NCBI RefSeq assembly: GCF_900116605.1
Contig: NZ_FPBC01000003.1
Span: 62,001 to 126,000 of the forward strand
Reading direction: 5' to 3'
Source of the DNA: Pseudomonas marincola
Lineage (GTDB): Bacteria > Pseudomonadota > Gammaproteobacteria > Pseudomonadales > Pseudomonadaceae
Length of the DNA: 64,000 nt
Shown: positions 8,634-20,840 of the stretch, one piece after another
Numbering within the stretch: position 1 is the first letter of the stretch
How the letters are laid out: every line of letters starts with the position of its first letter
Notes under the pieces: model-generated
Told to the model about the DNA's origin: nothing
Database searches by the model: none
What the model saw: the letters and a program-made list of their open reading frames with translations, nothing else
Made by a program: the position numbers and the translations under genes

Positions 8634-9707
8634 ATGCGTCCAGCCCGTGCCCTTATCGACCTTAATGCGCTGCGTCATAACTACCGTTTGGCCCGCGAAG
8701 TATCCGCTGCCAAAGCCCTCGCGGTGATCAAGGCGGATGCGTATGGGCATGGTGCGGTGCGCTGTGCGAAAGCGTTGCAGGATGAGGTCGATGGATTTGC
8801 TGTGGCCTGCATTGAAGAGGCGCTGGAGTTGCGCGAAGCCGGCATTCGCGCGCCGATTCTGCTGTTGGAAGGTTTTTTCGAAGCCGCTGAACTTGAGCTG
8901 ATCGAGCAGCACGACTTCTGGTGCGTTGTGCATTCGCTCTGGCAGCTTGAAGCGCTTGAGCGCGTGCAACTCAATCGTGCGCTTACGGTCTGGCTCAAGC
9001 TTGACTCGGGCATGCACCGGGTTGGTTTTCATCCAGACGATTACGTCGCCGCCCATGAGCGTCTGCAGGCCAGCAGCAATGTCGGCAAAGTCGTATTGAT
9101 GAGCCACTTTGCGCGTGCCGATGAACTCGACTGCTCGCGCAGCGAAGAGCAGCTTGAGGCTTTTGAACAGGTGCGCAGCGGCATTGATGCCGAGATCAGC
9201 CTGCGCAATTCCCCGTCGGTGCTGGGCTGGCCGCAAGTACCGAGCGACTGGGTGCGCCCCGGCATTATGTTGTACGGCGCCACGCCATTCGAGCAACCGC
9301 AGGCGCTGGCCAGCCAGTTGCAGCCGGTGATGACCCTGGAATCGAAAATTATCAGTGTGCGCGAACTGCCGGCGGGTGAGCCGGTTGGTTACGCGGGCAG
9401 CTTTGTGACCGAGCGACCGACCCGTGTCGGCGTTGTGGCTATGGGTTATGCCGATGGTTATCCGCGCCACGCGCCGACCGGCACCCCGGTTGCGGTCGAT
9501 GGCCAGCTGACGCGGCTGATAGGCCGGGTGTCGATGGACATGATCACTGTCGACCTCACCGATCTACCTCAGGCAGGCCTGGGCAGTCGGGTCGAGTTCT
9601 GGGGCAAGCAGGTGCTCGCCAGCGACGTTGCCAGCCGTGCAGGGACTATTCCTTATCAGATTTTTTGCAATTTACGTCGCGTTCCGCTGCTCTATTCTGA
9701 GGACTGA
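8634..9707 (+). CDS. dadX: Catabolic alanine racemase
   Basis: The 357-residue protein matches DadX. The PLP lysine is K33 in [11 protein letters not shown], and the second catalytic region carries YADGYPR. It interconverts L- and D-alanine, feeding D-alanine to DadA. The ATG at 8634 gives the family-typical [14 protein letters not shown] terminus; an in-frame extension to 8571 would run through the terminator and is rejected. Context with dadR-dadA points to the catabolic (DadX) rather than the biosynthetic (Alr) isozyme. Confidence 0.95.
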   Translation: MRPARALIDLNALRHNYRLAREVSAAKALAVIKADAYGHGAVRCAKALQDEVDGFAVACIEEALELREAGIRAPILLLEGFFEAAELELIEQHDFWCVVHSLWQLEALERVQLNRALTVWLKLDSGMHRVGFHPDDYVAAHERLQASSNVGKVVLMSHFARADELDCSRSEEQLEAFEQVRSGIDAEISLRNSPSVLGWPQVPSDWVRPGIMLYGATPFEQPQALASQLQPVMTLESKIISVRELPAGEPVGYAGSFVTERPTRVGVVAMGYADGYPRHAPTGTPVAVDGQLTRLIGRVSMDMITVDLTDLPQAGLGSRVEFWGKQVLASDVASRAGTIPYQIFCNLRRVPLLYSED

Positions 9708-9811
9708 GTAATTTTCTGAGCAGGATATGGGACAAGGCTGTTGTAAATACTGAACGCTGTTGCCATGATACGGACACATTTTCTGTATCAGCCCGAAGGG
9801 GGACTCCAGCA

Positions 9812-10360
9812 TTGGACGTCGGTGTACGACTGCAATCCATTCGCAAACTCAAAGGCCTTTCCCAGCGTGAACTCGCTAAACGGGCAGGCGTTACCAACAG
9901 CACTATTTCGATGATCGAGAAGAACAGCGTAAGCCCTTCGATCAGCTCATTGAAAAAGGTGTTAGCGGGTATTCCCATGTCACTGGTCGAGTTTTTCTCC
10001 CTCGACATGGAACAGGACAGCAGTGCCCAAGTCGTCTACAAGGCCGGAGAGCTGATCGACATCTCCGATGGCGCGGTCACCATGAAGCTCGTCGGCCGGG
10101 CACATCCCAGCCGGGCTATCGCATTTCTCTCTGAAACCTATCCTCCGGGCGCCGACACGGGCGACTCGATGCTTGCGCACGAAGGTGAAGAGGCCGGATT
10201 GCTGGTGGAAGGGCGTCTTGAGTTGGTAGTCGGTACCGAGACTTACATTCTGGAGCAGGGCGACAGCTACTACTTTGATAGCAGTAAACCCCACCGTTTC
10301 CGTAATCCTTTCGACGTACCGGCAAAGCTGGTGAGTGCGACAACGCCGGCCAACTTTTAA
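9812..10360 (+). CDS. XRE-family regulator with C-terminal cupin domain (PuuR-like)
   Basis: The 182-residue protein starts with an XRE helix-turn-helix at residues 5-60 (LSQRELAKRAGVTNSTISMIE) and ends in a cupin at about 105-178 (EEAGLLVEGRLEL, YYFDSSKPHRFRNPF). The start is TTG 9812, preceded by AGGGGG at good spacing. Regulators of this design, such as PuuR, sense small metabolites and control polyamine or amino-acid catabolism. It follows dadX by about 100 bases on the same strand, but no target is evident from the sequence. Confidence 0.9.
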   Translation: MDVGVRLQSIRKLKGLSQRELAKRAGVTNSTISMIEKNSVSPSISSLKKVLAGIPMSLVEFFSLDMEQDSSAQVVYKAGELIDISDGAVTMKLVGRAHPSRAIAFLSETYPPGADTGDSMLAHEGEEAGLLVEGRLELVVGTETYILEQGDSYYFDSSKPHRFRNPFDVPAKLVSATTPANF

Positions 10361-10547
10361 TCTGCAAGGCGCTTAGATCGGCCCTTTGGCCGGTATTGGC
10401 CACTGACTAAACTTTTAGTTGGTGGCAGTGCCTCGCGCCTGCTGCGGCAATTTAGGTTGTTTCGGCCAGCTGGGCTTGCCGTTATACTTGCATATCGCTC
10501 GCGAAACCGTGGCCGCGGGTGAATCTAGCCATGATGAGGTAATGCGT

Positions 10548-10970
10548 GTGAACCTAATTAAAAAGATGCTAATAGCCCCCGTAACAGTGATGGCGCTTTG
10601 GGCCGTTACTGCTCAGGCCACTACCGACGATGCTATTGCCGAGCGCTTGAAGCCGGTAGGTCAGGTCTGTGTGCAGGGTGAAGAGTGTAAAGGCGTAGAG
10701 GCTGTCGCTTCTGCTGCTGGCGGTGGTGCTAAAACCCCCGACGACGTGATCGCTGCTCATTGCGGCGCGTGCCACAGCACTGGCGTGTTGGGCGCTCCGA
10801 AAATCGGTGATACCGCTGATTGGAAAAAACGTGCTGACGAGCAAGGCGGTCTTGACGGCCTGCTGGCCAAAGCCATCTCCGGTATCAATGCCATGCCGCC
10901 AAAAGGCACCTGTGCTGACTGTACCGATGACGAGCTGAAAGCGACCATCCAGAAAATGTCGGGTCTGTAA
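10548..10970 (+). CDS. cycB: Cytochrome c5
   Basis: The 140-residue precursor has a Sec signal peptide ending TAQA|TTDD and a single class I c-type heme site, CGACH, with NAMPPKG likely supplying the axial methionine. Two further cysteines (GTCADC) fit the cytochrome c5 pattern. It is a periplasmic electron carrier. GAGG lies eight bases before GTG 10548 but only two bases before ATG 10542, so GTG is preferred; the alternative adds two residues. Confidence 0.92.
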   Translation: MNLIKKMLIAPVTVMALWAVTAQATTDDAIAERLKPVGQVCVQGEECKGVEAVASAAGGGAKTPDDVIAAHCGACHSTGVLGAPKIGDTADWKKRADEQGGLDGLLAKAISGINAMPPKGTCADCTDDELKATIQKMSGL

Positions 10971-10984
10971 GACTGCATTTTTAG

Positions 10985-11012
10985 AAAAAGCCGCCTGCGG
11001 GCGGCTTTTTTG
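10985..11012 (+). terminator. Terminator after cytochrome c5
   Basis: A ten-pair stem AAAAGCCGCC / GGCGGCTTTT with a four-base loop and a T run lies 15 bases after the cycB stop. It is a strong rho-independent terminator. Confidence 0.93.
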
Positions 11013-11174
11013 TGCCCGCAGAAAACTGGCAGGAACTTGGCGTTGGCATGTGTCTCTATGTTCAGGTGACAGCGGGTGGCGCGCCGCTACGCTTAAACAT
11101 GTCAGCCAGTGTGCAAACTGCGCAGCAACTTCAGTGACGAAGGCGCAGAGTTCTAACCATGCAAGGAGAGCCTA

Positions 11175-13310
11175 ATGCAGTCGATGTATTCGTTTGACGC
11201 CGCAATCGAGCAGGTGCTTGATCGTATCAAGGGGCCGATAAAGCTCGCCCTGCCGCTTGGCCTGGGTAAACCCAATCGCTGGGTTAATGCCTTGTATCAG
11301 CGCTGCAAACAACTCCCCGAGCGTCAGCTGAAAATCTATACCGCGTTGTGTCTGGCTCGTCCGCAGCCCGAGGCCGGGTTGCAGCAACTGTTTGTAGAGC
11401 CTTTTCTTGAACGGGTGTTTGCTGACTATCCCGAGCTGGATTTTCTCAGCGACCTTCGCCATGGAACGCTTCCGGCCAACATCAGCGTCGAGCAGTTTTT
11501 CATGCAGCCCGGCAGTTTGTTGCATTGCGATGTCGCCCAGCAGAGCTACATCAGCAGCAACTACAGCCATGTGGCGCGCGACCTCAATGATCACGGGGTG
11601 AACCTGATCGCCCAGTTGGTGGCCAGCGATCCTCAGCGGCCCGGGCATTTCAGCCTGAGCAGCAACCCCGATATCACCCTCGACCTGATGCCGCTGATGG
11701 AGCAGCGCCGAGCACGCGGTGAGCCGATTATCTATCTGGCGCATGTGCATGCAGATCTGCCCTACATGCCAGGTGATGCCGAGGTTGCGCGGGAGGTGTT
11801 CGACATCCACTTGCAGGAAGACGAGCACACCACGCTGTTCTCGACACCCAACATGCCAGTCAGCTTGCAAGACCATTGCATTGGTTTGCACGCCAGTACG
11901 CTGGTGCGCGATGGCGGAACCTTGCAGATTGGTATCGGTTCGATGGGCGATGCGCTGACCGCGGCCTTACTGGCGCGCGATGCCAGCAATGCGGCCTACA
12001 ACGAGGTTTTGCAGGCACTGGCAGTCACCCCTGAGACCTTGGCAGGCAGCGTGGCGATTGGCGGCAGCGGTGGGTTTGAGCAAGGCTTGTACGGCTGCAG
12101 TGAGATGTTTGTGAACGGCCTGCTAAAACTGGCGGATGCCGGGATTATTCGCCGTGCGGTGTACCCGGATTTAGTGGTGCAAAAACTGGCCTCGGCTGAT
12201 GCGCTCGACGATCAGGGCGCACCGAAAAGTGTGCAAACCATGCTCGACGCCGGGTTCTGCCCGAATCTCACAGCGGATGCATTGGCACATATGCAACAGC
12301 ACGGGTTGCTTGCTGACGGGATCACGCTGCAGGCTGGTGAGTTGCATTTGCCAGACGGCAATCAGGTGCCTGCCAATCTTGCGGATGCAGCGACCCAGGC
12401 CGCGCTGGCGGCGTATTTGCGGCCGGCAACCGCTGGCGTAGTGCTGCACGGTGGGTTCTTCCTTGGGCCGCGCTCCTTTTATGCCCGACTCAATGAGCTG
12501 GATTTGCAGCAGCGCCGGCGTTACGCCATGACCGGTATCTGCTTCATCAATGAGCTTTACGGCGAGGAGCAGCTGAAACGCCTGCAACGCCGCGATGCAC
12601 GCTTTATCAACACGGCGTTCACCATGACGCTGATGGGCGCGGCGGTATCTGATCAGCTCGAAGATGGCCGGGTGCTGAGTGGTGTGGGCGGGCAGTACAA
12701 CTTTGTCGTGCAGGGCCATGCATTGCACGATGCCCGCTCGATTCTGCTGCTGCGCAGTTGGCGCGAGTCGGCAGGCGAGGTCACATCGAACATTGTCTGG
12801 GATTATGGTCATGTCACCATTCCACGGCATTTGCGCGATATGGTCGTCACCGAGTATGGCGTGGCGGACCTGCGCGGTAAGAATGATGCCGAGGTGATTG
12901 CAGCGCTGCTGGCGATCACTGATTCGCGGTTCCAGCCCGAGCTGATCGAGCAGGCAATAAAAGCCGGCAAACTGGCCAAAGACTTCCAGCTTGATGAGTG
13001 TTACTGCAACAACACACCCGAGCGCTTGCAGGCAGTGCGGGCCGGCAATGCTGAGTTGTTCGAAGAGTATCCGTTGGGCAGCGATTTCACGCCCGATGAG
13101 TGCGATTTGCTGCGTGCGCTGAACTGGCTGAAGAGCAAGTTCAAACTCACCGAAGTCTTTGAGTTGGGCAAGGCCGCGCTCGACGCACCGGAGCCTGCGG
13201 CCTTCATGACCCATTTGCAGCGGATGAATCTGGCGCAGCCGCAAGGCCTGACCGAAGGGCTGTATCAGCGCTTGCTGTTGGCAGGCTTGCAGGCGACCGC
13301 AGAGGCTTAG
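11175..13310 (+). CDS. Acetyl-CoA hydrolase/transferase family protein (long form)
   Basis: The 711-residue protein resembles acetyl-CoA hydrolase/transferases. Recognisable segments are GIGSMGDALTAALL (about 255-268), a glycine-rich AIGGSGGFEQG (near 297), NELYGEEQLKR (about 459), and a C-terminal GVGGQYNFVVQGHALHDARS followed by VVTEYGVADLRGK. It is longer than the roughly 500-residue Cat1/Ach1 type because of an extended N-terminal region. It would move CoA between acyl groups or hydrolyse acetyl-CoA in the cytosol; the substrate is unproven. AAGGAG precedes ATG 11175. It is convergent with xpt. Confidence 0.85.
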   Translation: MQSMYSFDAAIEQVLDRIKGPIKLALPLGLGKPNRWVNALYQRCKQLPERQLKIYTALCLARPQPEAGLQQLFVEPFLERVFADYPELDFLSDLRHGTLPANISVEQFFMQPGSLLHCDVAQQSYISSNYSHVARDLNDHGVNLIAQLVASDPQRPGHFSLSSNPDITLDLMPLMEQRRARGEPIIYLAHVHADLPYMPGDAEVAREVFDIHLQEDEHTTLFSTPNMPVSLQDHCIGLHASTLVRDGGTLQIGIGSMGDALTAALLARDASNAAYNEVLQALAVTPETLAGSVAIGGSGGFEQGLYGCSEMFVNGLLKLADAGIIRRAVYPDLVVQKLASADALDDQGAPKSVQTMLDAGFCPNLTADALAHMQQHGLLADGITLQAGELHLPDGNQVPANLADAATQAALAAYLRPATAGVVLHGGFFLGPRSFYARLNELDLQQRRRYAMTGICFINELYGEEQLKRLQRRDARFINTAFTMTLMGAAVSDQLEDGRVLSGVGGQYNFVVQGHALHDARSILLLRSWRESAGEVTSNIVWDYGHVTIPRHLRDMVVTEYGVADLRGKNDAEVIAALLAITDSRFQPELIEQAIKAGKLAKDFQLDECYCNNTPERLQAVRAGNAELFEEYPLGSDFTPDECDLLRALNWLKSKFKLTEVFELGKAALDAPEPAAFMTHLQRMNLAQPQGLTEGLYQRLLLAGLQATAEA

Positions 13311-13318
13311 CGGTGTGT

Positions 13319-13348
13319 TTGAGTAACGGCGTATTCGCCGTTACTCAA
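13319..13348. terminator. Bidirectional hairpin between convergent genes
   Basis: A 13-bp perfect inverted repeat (TTGAGTAACGGCG / CGCCGTTACTCAA) with loop TATT lies nine bases after the acetyl-CoA hydrolase stop and nine bases before the xpt stop. Its position and symmetry suggest termination from both sides. Confidence 0.8.
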
Positions 13349-13356
13349 CGCTCGGC

Positions 13357-16025
<2,669 letters not shown>

Positions 16026-16236
16026 TGCACTGATCACCAAAGAAGTAGCCGGGCATTTTAACAGGCTGAGCGCGTTGTGCCCTAACCGTCTGGAAGTGTG
16101 TCTTGCCGCACACATTGAAAAATCTGCTGACGGGGAGAAACATCTAATCCTTTACCCTTGAGCACTTGTCGAAAAATCAGCTTTAGAGCAGGATGCACTT
16201 AAGGACACACGGAGGTGTTTGAAAAGACATCATTAA

Positions 16237-17964
16237 ATGGTGCAGCGAGACGGATCTCCGTCGAAATTTTTGTGGTCTGGGGGAAGTTGCTTGTCCGCGC
16301 TCGTCGAACCCTTACGCTTGGTTCTCTTAGCCGATGCTACTGGTTGGCCAGAACTATTACGTAAGCTCCTTGGGGCTGAGGCATGTCCATTCCCGCTGAT
16401 TACGGCACCTTCCTGGGACGTGGCGCGTAGCCTCTTCCATAATTGCGGCAACGGCCTGTTGCTGACGACCAAAGAATACCAGCCGGCTCCCGGCACCTGC
16501 CCGTTACCGGTCATCCTGTTACTCGAAGAAGAGCCCGAAAACGAGCCCGAAGGAGTTAGCGACTGGCTGGTGCGTGAGCGTGTCACTGGCGATGTGTTGC
16601 GCCGTTCGCTGCGCTACGTGCGCGAGCAAGGCACGCTGCGGCAGACGCTCAACCGGTTGGCCGAGCAAGATGCCCTCACCGGAATCGCCAATCGGCAGGG
16701 CTTCCAGACCCTGCTGGCAGCCAGACTGGCTTCAAACGAAGGCCGTGGTTTGACCATGGGCCATCTTGATCTGGATAACTTCCGCCACGTTAACGATGCG
16801 CTGGGTTTTCGCGCCGGTGACCGACTCATCCTACAAGTGGTCGCACGGCTAAGAGCATTACTTCAGGCCGGCGATCAAATTGCCCGCTTGGGCAGCGATG
16901 AATTTGCCCTGTTGCTCGACACCCGCCGCGATCCGAAACGAGTCGAACTGGTTGGCGAGCAGATCTGTGAAGCGCTGGCTGAACCCTATTGGGTGGATGG
17001 CGAAAGCCTGCTGCTCGGTTGCAGTCTGGGGTTGGCACATGCCAACAGCGTCAGCGCTGCCGACCCGCTGATGTGGCACGCCAATATCGCCATGCAGCAA
17101 GCCAAAGGCCAGCAGGGCTGCGCCTACCATGTCTATGACGAGCGCATTACCCGCGATGCGCGTGGCCAGACCGATCTCGAAGGCGAACTGCGCCGTGCTC
17201 TGCGCCGTGATGAACTGGTGCTGCATTATCAGCCGCGGCTTTGCCTCAAGGCTGGCCGGGTCGTCGGGCTGGAGGCGCTGGTGCGCTGGCAACACCCTGA
17301 GCGTGGCTTGTTGCCGCCGAGCGAGTTTGTGCCTCTGGCAGAGGAAAGCGGGCTGATCGTGCCGCTCGGTTATTGGGTTATCTCCCGTGCGCTGCGCGAT
17401 ATGCAGTGGTTGCTCGGCCGTGGCCTGCCGCCGCTGCACATGGCGGTCAATTTGTCGTTCCGCCAGTTTCAGGACAGCCAGCTATTGCCGACCCTGAGTC
17501 GTCTGATTGCAGAACGCGGCGTCGATGCGCGCTGGCTGGAGTTTGAATTGACCGAGACGGCGATCATGCGCCGCAGCGATCAGGTGCAGCAGACCATGCT
17601 TGCGCTGGGTGAGCTGGGCGTGCGCTTCTCGCTGGATGACTTCGGCACCGGTTTCTCATCGTTCGTGCACCTCAACAACCTGCCGATCACGCTGCTCAAA
17701 ATCGACAAGAGCTTTGTCGGCGGCATGACCGAACGCACCGAAAACCGCCAGCTGGTGCGCGCCATGATCAACCTGGCGCATAACCTCAATTTGGAGGTGG
17801 TCGCCGAAGGCGTGGAAGACACCGAGCAAATGATGCTGCTGCGTCAATTCGGCTGCGATCAGGCGCAAGGTTATCTGATCAGCAAGGGCCTGCCGCTCAA
17901 CGAGCTGGTGCGTTTTCTGATGCAGGCTCCCCGCCATGCGCAACTGGGCATGGCACAGAACTAG
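16237..17964 (+). CDS. GGDEF-EAL protein, probable c-di-GMP phosphodiesterase
   Basis: The 575-residue protein has an N-terminal region of about 130 residues without a recognised domain, a GGDEF domain (about 145-305) and an EAL domain (about 315-565). The GGDEF signature reads LGSDEF and no RxxD inhibitory site precedes it, so cyclase activity is doubtful. The EAL residues look complete: EALVRW, NLSFRQF, ELTETA, LDDFGTGFSS, KIDKSF, VAEGVED. It lies divergently beside rep, the position of P. aeruginosa PA5295 (ProE), a known phosphodiesterase. The best ribosome site is 21 bases from the ATG, so the start is uncertain. Confidence 0.9.
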   Translation: MVQRDGSPSKFLWSGGSCLSALVEPLRLVLLADATGWPELLRKLLGAEACPFPLITAPSWDVARSLFHNCGNGLLLTTKEYQPAPGTCPLPVILLLEEEPENEPEGVSDWLVRERVTGDVLRRSLRYVREQGTLRQTLNRLAEQDALTGIANRQGFQTLLAARLASNEGRGLTMGHLDLDNFRHVNDALGFRAGDRLILQVVARLRALLQAGDQIARLGSDEFALLLDTRRDPKRVELVGEQICEALAEPYWVDGESLLLGCSLGLAHANSVSAADPLMWHANIAMQQAKGQQGCAYHVYDERITRDARGQTDLEGELRRALRRDELVLHYQPRLCLKAGRVVGLEALVRWQHPERGLLPPSEFVPLAEESGLIVPLGYWVISRALRDMQWLLGRGLPPLHMAVNLSFRQFQDSQLLPTLSRLIAERGVDARWLEFELTETAIMRRSDQVQQTMLALGELGVRFSLDDFGTGFSSFVHLNNLPITLLKIDKSFVGGMTERTENRQLVRAMINLAHNLNLEVVAEGVEDTEQMMLLRQFGCDQAQGYLISKGLPLNELVRFLMQAPRHAQLGMAQN

Positions 17965-17992
17965 CTCCACGCCCGTTTAGCCCCCGGCATTT

Positions 17993-18018
17993 TCAGCTAC
18001 GCGCGTCAGCTACGCGCG
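17993..18018. repeat. 13-bp perfect tandem duplication over a stop codon
   Basis: TCAGCTACGCGCG occurs twice without a spacer (17993-18005 and 18006-18018). The second copy contains the stop codon and last codons of the MATE gene on the minus strand, and the first lies just downstream. It looks like a slippage duplication. Confidence 0.9.
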
Positions 18019-19410
18019 TTCGACCGCAGATTCAGCTAGCGCTATTCCTGCGCCCTCTGCACGCAGCAGGCGCGCGGTTTTCCATTCAAAGCCCAGGCTC
18101 AGGCCTACAGCCGCACACGCCAAGCCCCCGGCCAGCCCCCACCACACGCCTGCAGCGCCCCAGCCCAGCGGGAACGCCAGTGACCAGGCCAGCGGTGCAC
18201 CGATCAGCCAATAGCACAGCAGGCCAACGTAAAAGGTGGTCTTGGCATCTTTGAGGCCCCGAATCGCGCCCATGGCGATGGTTTGGATGCCGTCGAACAA
18301 TTCAAACAGGGCGGCAATCGCCAGCAGGCTGACAGCCATTGCGACGACATCGCTGAATTGAGGATCTTGCGGGTCGAGGAACAGGCCGACAACAAAGTGC
18401 GGCGCCAGCCAGAACAACGCGGCAAAGCCGAGCATGCAGCCTGCACCGAGCAGCAGTCCGAGCCTGCCCGCGCGTCTGGCCTCTAGCAAATTGTTGGCGC
18501 CGTAGTGGCGGCCAATCCGAAAGGTGACCGCGTAGGAAATACCAACCGGCACCATGAAGGCGACGTACACCGACTGGATAGCGATTTGGTGCGCGGCTAT
18601 CTGCGTGCTTCCCATCGCGCCCATGCACAGCGCAGCAAAGGCAAATAACCCGGATTCCACCGCATAGGTGCCGCCGATCGGCAAGCCCAGACGCACCAGT
18701 TCACGCAGCTCTTCAAGCTGTGGGCGGAGCAGGCCGCGTTGCAGCGGATAGGCGTTGTAGGCGCTGTGATGCATGACATGCCAGAGCAGCAGCAAGGCCA
18801 TTACGCTCATCACTATCGCAGTCACCAAGCCAATGCCAGCGAGGCCCATGGGCGGCAGGCCGAACCAGCCTTTAATCAGCGCATAGTTGAGCACGAAGTT
18901 GGCCACGGCGCCGCCAATGCTGATCGCCACAACCGGGCCGGGCCGGTCGATGGCGCTGGTAAAGCCGCGCAGCGCCATGAATGTCATGTAGCCAGGCAGG
19001 GCAAACACCAGCGTGCTCAGAAACGGCGCTGCCATAGCCACGTTGGCCGGTGTCTGGCCGAGTTTCAGCAGCAGCGGCTCCAGGTTCCAGAGCAGCAGAC
19101 CCGCACCGAGTGCGAGCATCCAGCCCATCCACAGGCCGTTTTGGGTGATGCGGGTAACGCCGGCGGCATCATTGGCGCCATGCTTGATCGCCACCAGATT
19201 ACCGACAGCGGCAATGGTGCCCACGCAAAAAATTGACACGAACGAGTAGGTCGCGGCTCCCAAGCCGCCGCCTGCCAGTTCGTCCGGGCCGAGCATGGCC
19301 ATCATCACGGTGTCGGTAAACACCATGAGCACGTGCGCCAGTTGCGCAACGATCAATGGCCCGGCTAGGCGCAGGATGGCTACAAATTCACGTTTGTTAG
19401 AATGCAGCAT
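18010..19410 (-). CDS. MATE-family multidrug/metabolite exporter
   Basis: The 466-residue integral membrane protein has about twelve hydrophobic segments and the two-lobed MATE layout. LRLAGPLIVAQLAHVLMVFTD is the first helix, ADRPGPV-type loops follow, and the second lobe starts at LVRLGLPIGGTYAVESG. These proteins exchange cationic compounds for Na+ or H+. The start follows the stop of the upstream flavoprotein gene by 18 bases, so the two are probably one operon. The substrate is unknown. Confidence 0.9.
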   Translation of the reverse strand: MLHSNKREFVAILRLAGPLIVAQLAHVLMVFTDTVMMAMLGPDELAGGGLGAATYSFVSIFCVGTIAAVGNLVAIKHGANDAAGVTRITQNGLWMGWMLALGAGLLLWNLEPLLLKLGQTPANVAMAAPFLSTLVFALPGYMTFMALRGFTSAIDRPGPVVAISIGGAVANFVLNYALIKGWFGLPPMGLAGIGLVTAIVMSVMALLLLWHVMHHSAYNAYPLQRGLLRPQLEELRELVRLGLPIGGTYAVESGLFAFAALCMGAMGSTQIAAHQIAIQSVYVAFMVPVGISYAVTFRIGRHYGANNLLEARRAGRLGLLLGAGCMLGFAALFWLAPHFVVGLFLDPQDPQFSDVVAMAVSLLAIAALFELFDGIQTIAMGAIRGLKDAKTTFYVGLLCYWLIGAPLAWSLAFPLGWGAAGVWWGLAGGLACAAVGLSLGFEWKTARLLRAEGAGIALAESAVERA

Positions 19411-19428
19411 GGCCTGCGGATATCCTGC

Positions 19429-20757
19429 TTAAAACAGCGAATAAGGTTTGCCCGCGGTGCCGTCGGCAAAGCGCGAGCAGCCGAAGGCCTTGAGGTCGAA
19501 ACCGGGTTGGCCGCTGGTGGCCCACTGGCTCATCAACTTGCCGACAATCGGTCCCATCGCAAAGCCGTGGCCGCAGAAACCGGTCGCGATCAGCAAGCCC
19601 GGCACTTGCGACGGAGCATCCAGCACCGGGATGCCATCGGGCAGTACGTCGATGAATCCGGCCCAGCTTTCGATCACCCGAACACCGCGCAATTGCGGGA
19701 AGGCGCGGCCCAATGCTGCCTGCGCACGCTTGATGCGCTCGGCTTGCGGCAGGGCATGCGGGTCGCGCTCGGCAATGGCCGGATCATTGCCGCTAAAGCG
19801 CTGGCGCAGGTCGTGCAAAAACGCGCCATTGAGACGGAAACGAAAACTGTGGTGATGCTCGGGCAACAGCGGCAAATACCAGGATGCACCACGTAAGAAG
19901 CTCAGGCTGAGGTCGATATCGGCCTGCGCCTCGTCGGCCAGATTGATGCTGCCGTCGGCGCGCTGGCGCATGCCGATGCCATGCCCAATGAAGCTGCAGG
20001 CCCCAATATCCGCGCCGGGACTGGTGCGCGAGACGGTGCTGCGAATGGCCTGCTGTGGAATCTCCAACCCGAGCGGTTTGAGCAGGCGCCAACTGCTGGC
20101 GCCCGCGGCGATCAGCACACGCTTGGTTTTGACATAGCCGCGCTCGGTTTGTACACCGCAAATGGCTCCGGCAGCGCGGTCGATGGCCGTGACGCCACAG
20201 CCTTCGGCGAAATGCACACCGGCTTCGAAGCCGCGCAGGGCAAAGCCGGGTGTGACGCGACGAGGCTCGGCCTGACCATCACTTGCGGTGAACAGTCCGC
20301 CTTTAGCCGGATCGGCCAAACCGGGGATCTTTTCCGCGACTTCGTTGCGGCTGAGCACGCGGGTGTCGAGCCCGAACTGTTGCGCCACGCCCAGCCATTC
20401 CTGATATTCACTCAGATGCTGTTCGGTTTCGGCCAGATACAAGCATCCGCCCTGACGCCACTCCAAGGGCAACTGCAGCTCATGCTCAAGGTTTTGCCAG
20501 AGAGGCATGGCCGCCATCATCAAGGGTACTTCGGCGGGGTCGCGGGCCTGCTGGCGAACAAAGCCCCACGCGCGGGTGGACTGTTGGCTGGCAAGGCCGG
20601 CCTTGTCGCAAACCAGTACCGATAATCCCTGCTTGCTCAGATAGTAAGCTGTCGCGCAGCCCATGATGCCTGAGCCGGCGATCACCATATCGACTTCGCG
20701 TGGCAGTTCGTTCGCCGTGGCAAGTGAGGGGTGAAGTGGATAGCAACCGTGGCTCAT
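19429..20757 (-). CDS. FAD-dependent oxidoreductase (DAO family)
   Basis: The 442-residue protein has a Rossmann motif MVIAGSGIMGCATAYYLSKQ at about residues 24-43, followed by STRAWGFVRQQ and, near the end, CGHGFAMGPIVGKLM. This is the layout of amine or amino-acid oxidases and sarcosine-oxidase-like flavoproteins. It likely oxidises an amine, imino acid or D-amino acid; the substrate is not readable. It is the first gene of a probable two-gene unit with the MATE exporter and diverges from the LysR gene, its likely regulator. Confidence 0.88.
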   Translation of the reverse strand: MSHGCYPLHPSLATANELPREVDMVIAGSGIMGCATAYYLSKQGLSVLVCDKAGLASQQSTRAWGFVRQQARDPAEVPLMMAAMPLWQNLEHELQLPLEWRQGGCLYLAETEQHLSEYQEWLGVAQQFGLDTRVLSRNEVAEKIPGLADPAKGGLFTASDGQAEPRRVTPGFALRGFEAGVHFAEGCGVTAIDRAAGAICGVQTERGYVKTKRVLIAAGASSWRLLKPLGLEIPQQAIRSTVSRTSPGADIGACSFIGHGIGMRQRADGSINLADEAQADIDLSLSFLRGASWYLPLLPEHHHSFRFRLNGAFLHDLRQRFSGNDPAIAERDPHALPQAERIKRAQAALGRAFPQLRGVRVIESWAGFIDVLPDGIPVLDAPSQVPGLLIATGFCGHGFAMGPIVGKLMSQWATSGQPGFDLKAFGCSRFADGTAGKPYSLF

Positions 20758-20840
20758 GGCAATCTCGCAAACAGGTATTGAGTTATGCAGTATGGGAAAC
20801 TGAGCCGGTAAACGGCAAAGGGATAATAGGTATATCTAGC

